Source: Fragilaria crotonensis (taxonomy: Eukaryota; Bacillariophyta; Fragilariophyceae; Fragilariales; Fragilariaceae). From it: a stretch of DNA of 64,000 nucleotides. Of this stretch, positions 33,286 through 44,732 are shown one piece after another (position 1 is the first letter of the stretch; the number at the start of each line of letters is the position of its first letter). The stretch lies in contig JAKSYS010000330.1 of assembly GCA_022925895.1 (NCBI GenBank), positions 1-64,000 on the forward strand, written 5' to 3'. A program made the translations under genes and the position numbers. Below the pieces are notes generated by a model. It worked only from the letters and a program-made list of their open reading frames with translations. It ran no database searches and was not told the origin of the DNA.

Positions 33286-33750
33286 AAAGATTATGGTTCC
33301 CGCGGACAACGTCGTATGCCAAAGCATACTAGTAGGGCCAACGAAGTCTATGTAAAAAACATTGTATCGGTGTCGGACATTTTAGTATCGAAAGACAACC
33401 CTTCCATCAGGAAGTATCATTTATCAAATGTCCGTTGCCATGGAATATGGACTCGAGAATCAATTCTGTTCATGTCATTCATCTAGACCTACGCAGCCGC
33501 CTGAAGCAATGAAATGGAACCAGCAATCTGATAGGATATGATTCACACTTCAAAATGTTGTGACAACCTTCAACCTGCTTTCACCTTCCACCCCAATATG
33601 CACCATACGTAGCGCCATGGGACTCCGATGACTGCACGACTCATTAGCAGTCGGAGTTGCCGCTACGAGGGTTTGAGTACCAGATGCAACGAGTTTGAGG
33701 AAAACCATGTCCCGGTACTTCGAGAATGATTATCTCACTTTCTCATTATA

Positions 33751-35314
33751 ATGCCACGTTGGACTGTCAACGGAGAAGACGCTGCCGCCCTTTTTTGGTG
33801 CCATCCACCGAGGCTTGATTGACCCAAACGGAGGAGAGGAGGAGATTGCTCTTGCAATAACACAGTGGCTTCGTTCCAATCCAAGCTTAGAAAGGAAGTA
33901 TCCAGGACCTAATTTTCGAAACAATTTCGGGCGGAATTTTCGAAGAGTGTTGACCAGGTACACAAAGTGGCGGAACAGCCCAGGTACGTAACTATCATTC
34001 TTGGACATCAAAGTTTTTGCCGCCGACAAATCTATACTCAGACACTGGTTGTCATGACATAGCTGGAGGAGGTACCGTGCCACTGCAGTTTTTGGCCCTT
34101 GCAAACGTTGACCTTCCAGCACGAAACGAAGACAGGGTGCGCGGACACGGCGAACGGCCTGGTAGTGACCACGGGCAAGATTCTGAGGACAACGACCTTT
34201 CATTGGCAAGCATCGGCGACAGAGAAGACGAGGAGCAGGAATCCCTGGGTGACAACGAAGGTGACAACAACAGTACTGGTACTAATCATAGTGACATATT
34301 GGTAAGTGGAATTGTTGTTTGCGTCTGTTGAGGTATTGCAAAAAGCAATCATCAGCACTGACATTTGTTTTCTTTATTCTACAGGACCTCAACAACCTCC
34401 AGATTTCTGCCACCAGTACTGTAGCAAAGATGTTCATCGACTCATTTCCTGGGCCTAATTTTGTAACCGAGAGCTTGAATGGTGGCTTCATTCAGGTAAC
34501 ACAAAAATCTCTCGGAATCCTTGTGTACCTTCAGTCTGGGGTGGATGTTTCGTCCATTGAACACAAGATCACCGTTGTCTCTAAGAAATATGCAAAGCTT
34601 TCTCTCACTGTGAAGCAGCATGAACACATGATGAATCCATTGCTGATCACACCGATTCAGTCGAACTTTCAACCTGTTATCAGCTGCAAGCGGCTTTACC
34701 TACAAGCCAGGCTACGTCGTGGTAGTAACATCATCAAGGGTGAGAAAATGTTCGCTGGGGACTTCCAAGATGGGTTTGTTCAGCCATCGGGTCAGAATTG
34801 TGAAGGAGAGTGTGAGTATCGGGCTGTAAATAGCAGCGTCTCGCCATTCAGGATTGCAAACGTTGGAAGTTCCAATGGTAACCATTTGCAGGGTGTGGTC
34901 CTTGAGACCTACCTTTTGTACAAATTGGAAGAAGGTACCATAGGTGCCCTTCAGGCTCCAGAGTACAGAATGCCACCGCAGGTTCAATCGCCACCACCAG
35001 CAGGTCGTGTTGGCCGGGACTCAGCTCCTCATGGTACTACCAGTACTAGTGCACGACGCAGAGGGGGAGAGGATGATGATGACAGGAAGCCAGCGCCAAG
35101 AGAGACTAGGAAGCCAGTGCCACGAGACACCACCACTTCCTCCCGTTCCCAGTTTGATCCTTCTGCTGACGCAGGGGTTGCTAGGAGGCAGGAGCATGTG
35201 GTCAGCACCGTCATCAACATGGAGACTGATGATGATGATTATGAAGATGCTGTTGAGGAGGGGTCGCCTGGCAAGAGGCGCAAGAAGTTCTACAACCAGC
35301 GCCTCTCGTACTAG
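33751..35314 (+). CDS. SANT/Myb-like transposon partner protein, three exons (one frame break)
   Basis: Exons 33751-33983, 34042-34301, 34385-35314; introns 58 and 83 bp (GTACGT...CTCAG; GTAAGT...CTACAG), joins NSP-DTGCHD and HSDIL-DLNNLQ. Exon 1 starts MPRWTVNGEDAAALF, a SANT/Myb-like Trp-led helix, but continues (GAIHRGLIDPNGGEE) only if the T6 run at 33791-33796 is corrected. Exon 2 is acidic. Exon 3 has a conserved-looking core (TSTVAKMFIDSFPGPNFVTESLNGGFIQV ending before a Pro/Arg-rich acidic tail). Expected about 470 residues. Harbinger elements commonly encode such a DNA-binding partner; that role is inferred. Confidence 0.65.
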
Positions 35315-36551
35315 TTCCAGTGACCCCCATGTATGTTCGTGTTGTAGTAACTGCTATAAAGACGTGGTTAGCTATTCGAGATTCGAGATTGCGTAGTGCT
35401 TATTCAATAGTACTCTCTTCACCCCCTCATCTATTGCTACAAGCAGAGAAGGAGTACCATAAGAGTATATGTTTTAATTCACTCTACTACTAGGAGATGT
35501 CCGCCTGATGCCTTTCCTACAAACGAGCGTTATCAAAGCTGCAACATGAACTCCAACAAAGGAAATTTCTCTGAAACGCCACTCTACCATGAACAGCGTC
35601 GAGTCCTACTACTGGTACTACTGCAATAGTACCACCAGAGCATGGGATTGAGAGTATGACGTACTACTCGTTGTTCTAGTAGCAGTATCTAGTAGTGTAC
35701 TCCCAGTACTGGAGTACATCATGCGAAACGCGAAACCGTGTTCATGGTTCATGGCACTACCACCTATGCGCACAGAAAACTCTAACTACTCGAGTACCCT
35801 GGTACTCGTTGCACTATGCAGTACTCCAGCTACCGGTAGGTGCAATACCCTAGGTCTACTCTAGTAGCGGAGGTTCGTGCACGAATGTACGGTGCCACAG
35901 CGCCACGACGTTGTTCTATTAGAATGGAGTTCGAAGTCCTACGCGTACATACATGTTGCTCAGTCATGCCACGTGTGCCATCACTTGCTACCCTTGAAAT
36001 CCATTCAGAGTCTGAGAGAAGCGTGGAGCAGCGAACGGATGCGCAGGCGCAAGAATGGGTTACCCCACCTCCAAGGAATGCTTCACGTATCTATCAATAT
36101 ATATGTACTGTACACTGTACAGCTGTTTGCATAATTAAATAACCCAACGTAGATCTTGGTAATTTTTGCACGTTGAAGCTTTTTTGCCTAAGTAAAACAG
36201 ATTCGTACTTTCGGGTAGTAAAAAAAATTAACACGGTGATTTCATGTGTTGATCATGGGGGCATCAGCGGGTCAACAAAGCCCACACTGTGGCAAACTGA
36301 CAACATGCCCAATGTCATTACCTTGCGCACTACCTTGACGATTGAGTAACATGAGTGATGTTGTCAGTTTTCACATCACAACCCCACAATTTGTTAAAAT
36401 TTGGAGTGAAGTGGTACGTCGGCACTCCTACGCAACGAATTTGACTGCCGTGGACATCTCCGATCCGCAGTCTCTATAGGGAAGCGATTCGTGCAGTGAA
36501 CGTTAAACTAACTTAAGTTACCTAATGTCATACTCCAAGAACGCGATACTC
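35315..36551. other. Gene-free, GTAC-rich, contains right inverted-repeat copy
   Basis: No supported gene. Dense GTAC/CTACTAC words from 35590 to 35870. Confidence 0.55.
35860..36100 (+). repeat. Right copy of imperfect long inverted repeat
   Basis: Partner of 30340-30580 in opposite orientation. Words such as CATGCCACGTGTGCCATC and AGAATG..TTACCCCA are shared. The predicted peptides share VMPRVPSLA and SER-VEQRTDA. Confidence 0.7.
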
Positions 36552-37690
36552 CTAATCGTCCAGTTTGTTCCTCTTGGCATAGTACTGGATCATCGTACCC
36601 ATGGCACCATCGTAGCTAGCTATTTCACTCATGAACAGGCTAGTGATATACTCCCGCACCGAGTCACGACCGCAAACAAAGTATGGGAATGACTCTGGGT
36701 AAAGGTCCGTAGGCTGTGCGTAATCCAGTTCCTGATTTTGGATGGTAGCCTTGGCTCGGATGGCAGCGATCTTCTCGTGCATCAAGTTGCTGTTCGCATA
36801 TGGATTGAGGACATGATGGCGAGCTGCATCCGAAGACAGAAGCGGTGGCTCTGTAGCTGGTTTCGGGGGGGTGTGTGATCGTACGGAAAGGTGAATCGCG
36901 GAATGTTGACGGGCTTGGCTCTTGGCTTTCGTGGCAAGGGCAGTCCCTTCTTCTTGGCATCAGCATACGTGCTCGTACGCGGTTCGTTGCAACATGTCCT
37001 CGGTCGCATCTTCAGTCTTGTTGAATACCAGATTCTCGCACAAAACACGCATGTCGTCCTCCAACTCATCAATCGCCATCACTTCTTTCGCATTCACTAT
37101 ACCCACATCCATACCAGCCTCCAAGATGGCATTGTGTAAGAACACTGCTGAGTGAATCGATTCGCGAATCTTTGTCACGCCGCGGAAGCCGAACGACAAG
37201 TTGCTAATGCCTCCGGAGATGTTCACATAGGGACACTCTTCCTTAATTCGTCGGGTAGCGTTGATAAAGTCGACCGCGTAGTTGTTGCGCTCCTCCATGC
37301 CGGTGCCGATCGTCAACATGTTGGAATCAAAGATGATATCCTCAGGAGGAAAGCGGACTTCGTTCACAAGAATGTCGTAACTGCGCTTACAGATGCATAG
37401 CTTTTCATCCGCTGTTGCGGCCTGGCCTTCCTCGTCGAACTCCATCACAACTGCGCCAGCTCCATGCTCCTTCAGCAATGTCGCCTGCTCCTTGAACAAC
37501 TCACTCCTCGCCGACCTTCAACGAGATCGAGTTGATAATGCACTTCCCTTGGCACCACTTCAACCCAGCAAGAATTATATCGAACTTTGACGCGTCCAAC
37601 ATGAACGGAACACCTTCGCGATCTCAGGCTCAGTCACGGCAATCTTCACAAACTTCTGCATCGCCGCGAGTCCATCAAGCACAGACGGAA
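36552..37690 (-). pseudogene. metH: Cobalamin-dependent methionine synthase relic, rearranged
   Basis: Two MetH pieces lie in the wrong order. First (37690-36900, reading leftwards) is the pterin-binding domain: [20 protein letters not shown], then, after a frame shift and a stop, [59 protein letters not shown]. It is followed by what should be the N-terminal homocysteine domain: FPYFVCGRDSVREYI and SYDGAMGTMIQYYAKRNKL, ending in a stop (36552-36554) where the family has Glu. In real MetH DGAMGTMIQ precedes the pterin domain. Frame shifts, stops and order show a pseudogene, perhaps left by unequal recombination between tandem copies. Confidence 0.88.
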
Positions 37691-38031
37691 TGAGACATCG
37701 TGTGAAGATACGATTTATCATGAGCCTACCGTATTCATAGCAGCCATTCAAATTGTTCTGCTGACGTCTACTATAGAGATTATTGAACGAATGTAGAAAT
37801 ATTACTACGTTCTAAGCGATGCCATTTAATTATGCAACCAGCTGTACATCAATTTGGCAAATCCAGAGATCAAGTCAGAATTCTCAGGGCATACTGTCGC
37901 ATTTCTACTCTACTAGTAGATAGTGACAACGTAACTACACACAAGCACAGCCTTGTTCCGACAGACCAGAGCGACCTCATGGCGAATCAAAATTACTGAC
38001 GGCGCAGACACCTGTTAACATCCGTTGAACG
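37691..38031. other. Intergenic, no gene seen
   Basis: Short A/T-rich spacer before the small tandem genes; nothing recognisable. Confidence 0.5.
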
Positions 38032-38358
38032 ATGGGAAACGACGTATCGGCTCAAGCCAGCATGCTGGCGGCCAAGTCAAAGATGAGTGGTGCTTTGTCA
38101 TCGGTTGAAGAGACGCTTAATCTTAAAAGCAAGGAAAACGCCCGAAAGATGCCCAAGGCTTCCCAACGAGACTGGAACAACATGCACAAGGAGACTGCCG
38201 AGGTGTGAGTTGCATTGCATGAAAAGGTGACTGCCAAGCCGGAATGCCTCTAACATTTCTTGTTTAGCCATCAACAGAATCAGTTACGAGCCGAGCAGCG
38301 GAAGGCCGAAATGAAAGCGCGATGGGAGGCAAGCCTCAAGAAAAAGCAGGGCAAATAG
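38032..38358 (+). CDS. Small MGN-type protein A (tandem pair), two exons
   Basis: Exons 38032-38204 and 38268-38358, 63-bp intron (GTGAGT...TTTAG), phase 2, 87 residues. It starts MGNDVSAQA, fitting the MGxxxS N-myristoylation pattern. The rest is a charged helical protein: LAAKSKMSGALSSVEETL, then RDWNNMHKETA, and a basic tail (RAEQRKAEMKARWEASLKKK). The copy at 38870 has the same intron position and phase, which strongly supports it as a real gene. No family recognised. A membrane-peripheral role is inference. Confidence 0.85.
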
Positions 38359-38869
38359 ATTTACAGGAGCTCGAGACTGTATGATTTCTCGGTAGATGGA
38401 CATTGCTAGGTCATCAATTCATTGTTAAGGAAAATAGGATACCACCAATTGCGTTGGAATTCGAACATTCGTAAACCGCTGTAAGTTGGATTATTGCATC
38501 CGACCCAATGCGATAACGACCAGATTCGTCTCTGCATGTGAGTATAGAACTGAACGACAGAAACATTCATCACATGTGGCTTTTGTGGTATATTGTCGAG
38601 GAGCTGTACAAAAATCCGTAAACAGCGGGGTGAAATGTGACATGTTCGCTTTTGTGCATGGTCAAGTTTTCACTTCGACGAATACGCTGATCTGCTGGAC
38701 ACCGGGAGTAGTCCACGACTGATGGATAGACTGTTAGACTCCGACAATATCAAAACTCGTTTCCCGTGAAAATTTGAAGGCTCCACGTTACGATGTGTCG
38801 AAAGAGAGTTCACTCTCATAAGACCCGCCGCAAGCACTTGTTGAAGTCATCATTGGCTAGACGTAAACC

Positions 38870-39236
38870 ATGGGAAACGATGCATCCACGCAAGCTGCCA
38901 TGATTGCAGCGAAGAACAAAATGAGTGCTTCCTTGTCAACCATGGAAGGAAAGCTTGATTTAAAGAACAATGATAATGCTCGTAAGGATCCCAAATCGTC
39001 GCAAAGTGAGTGGAATGACATGCACAAGGAAACAGCAAAGCTGTAAGTAGACATGTCGTTGAGCCAATGCTATATTAACGCTTAAATTCGCGGCTAACAC
39101 ACGATTTGACAGTCATAAAAAGAACCAGAAACGAGCAGCAATTCGCAAGGCCGAGGTGAAAGAACGTTGGGCGGCTCATCTGAAGAGCAAGCAGGACGCA
39201 GACAAAGCCAAGGCCAAGGGAAAGAAAAAGAAGTAG
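38870..39236 (+). CDS. Small MGN-type protein B (tandem pair), two exons
   Basis: Exons 38870-39042 and 39113-39236, 70-bp intron (GTAAGT...GACAG), phase 2, 98 residues. Exon 1 has exactly the same length (173 bp) as in gene A. It starts MGNDASTQA and shares AAKNKMSASLS-ME-KLDLK and SEWNDMHKETAKLH. The tail is longer and more basic (KAKAKGKKKK). Divergence lies mostly at synonymous or conservative positions, so both copies appear to be under constraint. Confidence 0.87.
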
Positions 39237-39419
39237 GACATCCACGGCCTGCATAGTCTGAGTCTGAGAGGGAGACGTTGGCACAGGATGCACCCGATAG
39301 AGACGCAAAAAACGCGTGCAGAATTCGACACATTGATCATAAACGTTCTAAACATTCACATTGATCCCATGATCTACGCAACACCTCACTATTGACCGAA
39401 TTTTGTAGACAAACGTGGG

Positions 39420-39565
39420 TGATCGACAGACCATTCTTACATGCATCGCATAGATGGAAACTCTTTCAACAACGCGAGAACATGTAGGCCAACGTAGGAG
39501 ATCGACAGATCATTCTTACTTGCTTTGCATAGATGGAAACTCTTTCAACAACGCAAGAACATCTT
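39420..39565 (-). repeat. Tandem duplication of the 3' end of the patatin-like gene
   Basis: 39420-39485 repeats 39499-39565 with a 79-80 bp period (GATCGACAGA-CATTCTTAC ... GATGGAAACTCTTTCAACAA). The right unit encodes the gene's C terminus (VLALLKEFPSM) and its stop; the left one is an untranslated copy just downstream. Confidence 0.9.
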
Positions 39566-41135
39566 CGTCGGAGACCAACCCAGGAGATTCTGAACGGGTA
39601 TCGGAACCATGATGGCGTCGGTTGATAAACGAGCGCCTCCCCAAACTACGGCTTTGCTTCCTTGCGCGTGCTTTCTCGTTCGCGCCACTGTCTGGTTCGG
39701 GAAAGGCAAGTTCAGCGGCACGTGTGCCATCAATGGAGGTGATGCCAATTTGTGGCGCAAGCAGATCAAAGGCAGCTGCAAATCCACCGCGCACAGCTTG
39801 GAGGATGGAACAAGGATCTTGTTCCAGCGTCGCAAGCTCTGGTGTCCCATGTGGCACCGTGAGGGGAAACAAGTGCGCTCGTGCCCACGAGGATCGATCC
39901 CTATTATGCGGTTTTTTCACGCCGTAATTGAGCCCTGCTGGAGGGATGGGAACGGCCTGATTCGTGACGCGAGCTTCCTCTAGAGTCAAATGATCTTCGA
40001 GATAGATGAATTGTTGACCTCCCAAACGAAAAAAATCGGCTACTTCATGCTCACCGTGTGACTGAAAGTAGAGTGGCGCAACAGTCGACTCGTAAATCGT
40101 GGGGATAGTCTTTGGACGAAACTGCTGGGGTCGACTTCTCAAGACTAATACATGTGTCGCCCCCTCCTCCACTGCTGATCTGTAAGGCAGGGGTTCAAAG
40201 CAAAAGGCATCGAACGCCGTGAGCGAGGAGTTTCCTTTTGATATCTTAATTGGAGCACCTGTGGCACCAGGAACCATCATGCTTGCCTCGAGGCATGCAT
40301 GGAGGCCTTTTCGACCCGTGCTGGAGGTAGTTTCGTCAGTAAAGTCATCAGTTCCAAACGTCTTGGTGAGCTTTCCATTTTCGTCGACGCACGAAGAGCA
40401 GACTCGGAGTTTTTGGTGATACATATTGTTGTAGGCAAACGCTTTCATGTCGAGAGGACGCAAGCCATTTTCATGTAGAATTGTATCCATCACGTACGAT
40501 ATGTTCATCCCCGGCTTTTCATACAACCGCGGCAAGCCCCATACTTGCTCCGCATAATTGGAAAGTAGTGAGGATACAAGACGTTTCTTGCAGACAAACT
40601 TTCCCTTGGAATTCGGAAGCAATTCAGTGTATACGTCGACACTAAGTTGTCGAGTGACCATATACGCTCCGATTAGAGACCCAGCCGACGACCCGTAGAT
40701 GACATCGATCGAATCAATAAATCCCAAATAATAAATAGCAGCAGCCATGCCTGCCGAAACAGCCCCTCTCATCCCTCCACCTTCGATCGAAATGGCCAAG
40801 TTCGCATCGTCCGACCGATTCTGTGGTGTGGTCCTTTCGTTGAAACGTCGGACCATGAGATCAACAACCTCATGCGTCAAAACTTGAGTAGCAGAAAATT
40901 CTGCTGTGCTTTTCACATGCTTTAGTAAATGGCCTTCGTCGAGGATGGCCCGTCGAAGTTGATGGACATTGTCGACGTGCACTTTTCCTTTCAGGAACGG
41001 AAGCTCCTGGTGTTGTTCAACGAATTCCTTCTGTGTATTGACATAATGGAGAGGGGGTGATCGCCGTTGGTTCTGGTTGATTTGCAGTGCAATCACTCCA
41101 GCAATAATCAGGAAAAAGGAAATCAGTGCTGTCAT
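39516..41135 (-). CDS. Patatin-like phospholipase with N-terminal membrane anchor
   Basis: 539 residues from the ATG at 41135 (MTALISFFLIIAGVIALQI, a signal anchor); an in-frame extension to 41321 has no such features. The patatin domain shows GGGMRG (oxyanion hole, residues 119-124), YGSSAGS with nucleophile Ser150, and a DAFCFEPLPYRSAVEEG segment in which Asp309 replaces the usual DG[G/A] Asp context. The C-terminal ~200 residues are unrecognised and end in a basic, Arg/Ser-rich tail. The patatin family hydrolyses acyl lipids; the substrate is unknown. No introns or frame breaks. Confidence 0.9.
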   Translation of the reverse strand: MTALISFFLIIAGVIALQINQNQRRSPPLHYVNTQKEFVEQHQELPFLKGKVHVDNVHQLRRAILDEGHLLKHVKSTAEFSATQVLTHEVVDLMVRRFNERTTPQNRSDDANLAISIEGGGMRGAVSAGMAAAIYYLGFIDSIDVIYGSSAGSLIGAYMVTRQLSVDVYTELLPNSKGKFVCKKRLVSSLLSNYAEQVWGLPRLYEKPGMNISYVMDTILHENGLRPLDMKAFAYNNMYHQKLRVCSSCVDENGKLTKTFGTDDFTDETTSSTGRKGLHACLEASMMVPGATGAPIKISKGNSSLTAFDAFCFEPLPYRSAVEEGATHVLVLRSRPQQFRPKTIPTIYESTVAPLYFQSHGEHEVADFFRLGGQQFIYLEDHLTLEEARVTNQAVPIPPAGLNYGVKKPHNRDRSSWARAHLFPLTVPHGTPELATLEQDPCSILQAVRGGFAAAFDLLAPQIGITSIDGTRAAELAFPEPDSGANEKARARKQSRSLGRRSFINRRHHGSDTRSESPGLVSDEDVLALLKEFPSMQSK

Positions 41136-42182
41136 TGTTTGAATGAATGGATTGAGTGAGATGGAAGTTGTGATCAACGCAAAAGCAGACGCATGTAGCG
41201 GCCTCGCACCGCAGGGTTTCGCAGTCTCACGTCTGACTTCCCATACGACACTTCGATAGTAGCAACGACTTACTCCCTGTTCTACATACGGACAAGCTGC
41301 CTCTGCCTTGTGCGGTGGCAATTCTCATCAGATTCGAAGCAGTTGGGGTCGGGTGAAGATTCGTTGGCGTGATGAATCTTGAACAGGTGCGTACATATGT
41401 GAGCAAGGCAAAAACGAAGTCCACAAGAGCGCCGACAAAATCAGATTTCTTCTCGTCGCTTCTACATACAATTAAATACCAAGCAGAGGTGCGTTGAGCA
41501 CTTCCATGCCGCACAAGTAGATGTCGTCCATGTATGTCATACGTGTCATACTGTCATACTGTCATACTGCCTTTTGACGTATTTTGACTCACAGGCGCCT
41601 TCATCAACAAATTCTAATCTTGTTTGCAAGTATTGTCTGCGTCATCCGTCATCCGTCATCCGTCATCCCGTCATCCCGCAGGTTTCATGCTTCATCCCAT
41701 AACATGCCATTAGACTACTGCAAACCTGCACAACTCAAGCACAGCTGGATTGAATGGTTCGTTCTAATGAGCTCATTATTCAAAGAAACAAATACAACTA
41801 AATGGCAAAATAGAAGTAGTTTGACCGAACACATTTATGCACAAACTCGTACAAAGCCTTGATCACATGGTCCAGTACATCAACCGTCATCCATCAAAGG
41901 TCTTTCATCCTTTTCTGGATACTACATCCCAAGGATGGACCCGATACGATGTATTGTCACCTTTCATCTTAACTGAACTGCACTCCAAGGAGACATCAGT
42001 ATTGTACGTGGGCATGCTCCGCGTAATAGTACCTGGTACTCCGTACCTACAAGCTACAAGTAGTAGCTAGCTTTAGCTGTAGTAGGCAATCACAGTGATA
42101 AAATTCCCTCTTTAGACCAGTGGTGAAGTAGAAAAAAGGAAAAGTTTATGTCACATGTGCCAGCGTATTCAGTTGCCCGGCT
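41136..42182. other. Intergenic, microsatellites and a dispersed 48-bp repeat
   Basis: Contains CATACTGT units near 41545 and CATCCGT units near 41640-41670, and the repeat at 41446-41494. No gene supported. Confidence 0.55.
41446..41494 (+). repeat. Dispersed ~48-bp repeat, copy 1
   Basis: TTTCTTCTCGTCGCTTCTAC ... TACCAAGCAGAGGTGCGT matches 60370-60417 with few differences, in the same orientation and about 19 kb apart. Confidence 0.88.
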
Positions 42183-44732
42183 TCATACTGCCAAAAGATC
42201 GTAGTATCGTCGAATGGTTATCAGGGAGCCCATCAAAATACAAAACGCTGGGATAAAAAGTAAGTTCATCAGCTGTCGGAGACTCACCCATCCCATCAAT
42301 GAGATGAACAGATCACCACATGCACGACCAAGCGTATCCACAAGAGTCGCCAGAAGACCTGAATTAAACGTGCCCGATGCTAATGCGGTGGGGATGACCT
42401 TGCTCAGCGCAGAGCCAATCACTCCTTCGAAGGACTGGATTGAAATGTAAGTCAAAAAGTAACCAGTCACGTATCTTGTAGGGCTGACAGCGAGAGGTAG
42501 GCCTTCATTGTAAGTTGCTGTGGGTGTGGCGACGAGATCCGTGACATCAATCAGCAAAAACATTCCGATCGCACCCGCAGCAACAAGGTATGTCATAAGG
42601 ACGCGATCCTGGTAGTACATTGACAAATAGCCAACACCCACGGAGAGAGGGATGACCAACAAACCGTTGATGCATCCAAGTATGCCAACTTGATTGATGG
42701 CCCAACCATATCGGTTTTTGGTCAACGCACTCGTGCAGCTCACAAGAGATTCAATAGTGAAAGTCTTGCAAAAGAGCAGACCTAAACAGAGTCTCACAGG
42801 AGGTGTGATGAGATCAAAAAATGCGTGGACGCGACTCCATGTCGCCCATACGCTTTTCTCAATCGGAGGCTGGGTTGAGCGAATTGTGTCAGCCATGCAA
42901 GCTTCTGTTTCACCACTAAAAATTGTGATCAGGTCATCTTCTCTGTGCTGGCCCTTATCCCCCGGACGGCTTGGTGGTATATTCTCCTCCTGTTCAAATT
43001 GTTCTTGCTCCAATCGAATCTGCTCAGCAAGTCCTGTTCGATCTGGTTCTGAAAATGTCAAAACGATTACAACAAGGTAAACTCCCCAAACACATGCCAT
43101 AAAGTAGCCAGGTCTGTTGAGACGAATGGTCAGGGATTGAGGTTCTCACAAGCTAAATTCTGCAACCGCAACGTACCCAGTCATTCCATTCACCAGAAAC
43201 ATGCCGTAACCAGGGACCCAACCAATAAAATCGAAGCGATTCAACATAATTGCCATAGCGGGTCCCAGTGCCGACCCAACCGCGATGGCCAAGGCAAATG
43301 CGGCATTCACCGATGTACGCATAGCCACCGGGGTCGTGTCAGCCATATACCGACGAATTATACACTTTGGTGCCCCGAGGCCGGTCATGAAGCGCCCAAT
43401 GAGTGCAATCCATACAGAATTGTATTTAAGTGCAGACGCATAGACAATATTGCCAGAAAGCATGAGTAGGGCAGAAACGATAATGGGAAGTCGAAAGCTG
43501 TAGTTTGTCCAGATAGCATATCCAACGGCAGACAACATGGCAGCAATTGGCATCATACCAATCAGCATACCGGATATGTAATCGGGAGCACCGAGTGCAT
43601 TAACATACATGGTAGAAGAAGGCTCGACAATGTAGTAGTTCATGCAGTAGAAGAATGCAGATATGATGTTGAGCGACAGCATGAAGTATTGATAAGCGGA
43701 AAAGACTGAACTGGACTCGGCAACAGGAGGGCTGTGAAAATTCTTTCTCCACTCTGATACTATCTGCATCTCAGCAGTCAGTGATCTACCACGCTCTGTA
43801 AGGAAGGTTGGTTCAAGTGACAACATTCGATCTTCTATCCCTCCCTGCAAGAAATAATGTCGCAGCGTATGTAGAAAGGAATCAATCAAAACCACCTGAC
43901 CTCGCGACGCCAGAGCCTCCGCCTTCTGTGTCGCCACATCGACCGCTTGCAGCATTTCCCACTGGTTCTGAAAGTCAGATGTATCGAACATACTCTCTTT
44001 CATAAAGGTTTCCATCAAAGCGTTTAATTCTTCATGAAACAAAATCTTTCGAAACGAATTTTGATGCCGTCGCATCTTCTTCATGTACCATGCCAACATG
44101 GGCAAGCCATCGTAGGTTCGAACAAAGGCATCGTACCTAATCAGGGATTGTCGAAGCGCCATGAGATTAATAATGCAATGTGCCAAAAGTTCGAGTATTT
44201 CGTTGCCAAGTTGCATTGATGGACCAGTTTCAACAAGCATCTGAGATAGGTAATTCCACTGTGTCATGTAAAAAAGAGCGACCTTATCCATCTCGACAGT
44301 TAAGAACAAAGTAACTTCATTACGTTCAGTATTTGAAATCCGTCTCAGAGCTGAACGCTTTCGGTAAGACTTTTCTGACCGATTTGTAGGACTTGTGGTA
44401 AAGATTTCAGTAGGAACGTCTGTCGACGATGATGAGAAGTCATCATCAACGAAGGGAATATAGATCCCATAGGTATGTGACAGACCTTTCTCTTCTCCTC
44501 CTGGAGGAGGTGGCGGCCTGTGCGCTTTAGGGCCGATAATGGCTGCGAGTGTCGACTCAGGGATGGTTGAATCAGGGGAATTTCTCAGATACGTCTTTAC
44601 AGTTGATCTCCGTTTGCGAAAGTACAAAATTCGCTTCTTGAACAATGCATAGTCCACAGAATGAGGCGTCCAATCAATGGAGTCTTCCACTCGCAATGCT
44701 TGTTCATAGTAATGACGAAAGCCCTCCATCAT
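42183..44732 (-). CDS. SPX-MFS (PHT5/VPT-like) vacuolar phosphate transporter, two exons
   Basis: Exons 43177-44732 and 42183-43113, 63-bp intron (GTACGT...CAACAG), 828 residues (join NGMTG-PGYFMA). An N-terminal SPX domain (MEGFRHYYEQAL..., DYALFKKRILYFRKR, then a helical region ending near residue 330) binds inositol pyrophosphates in this family. It is followed by an MFS transporter of about 11-12 segments (MLSLNIISAFFYCMNYYIV, GRFMTGLGAPK, CVWGVYLVVIVLTF, LCLGLLFCKTFTIESL). Plant PHT5/VPT members load phosphate into vacuoles; the same role here is inferred. Frame intact. Confidence 0.93.

Larger units (their letters stand above)
30340..36100. mobile_element. Probable two-gene IS5/Harbinger-like element flanked by inverted repeats
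   Basis: A DDE transposase (minus) and a SANT-like protein (plus) lie head to head, the usual gene pair of PIF/Harbinger elements, with an imperfect ~240-bp inverted repeat on both sides. No target duplication was found, so the outer limits are an inference. Confidence 0.4.

Noticed and set aside
33730-34209. 159-codon minus-strand frame
   Set aside because: Overlaps the plus-strand SANT-like exons whose splice sites and frame agree; treated as a shadow.
41136-41321. N-terminal extension of the patatin-like protein
   Set aside because: The ATG at 41135 starts exactly at a signal-anchor; the upstream residues show no conserved feature.
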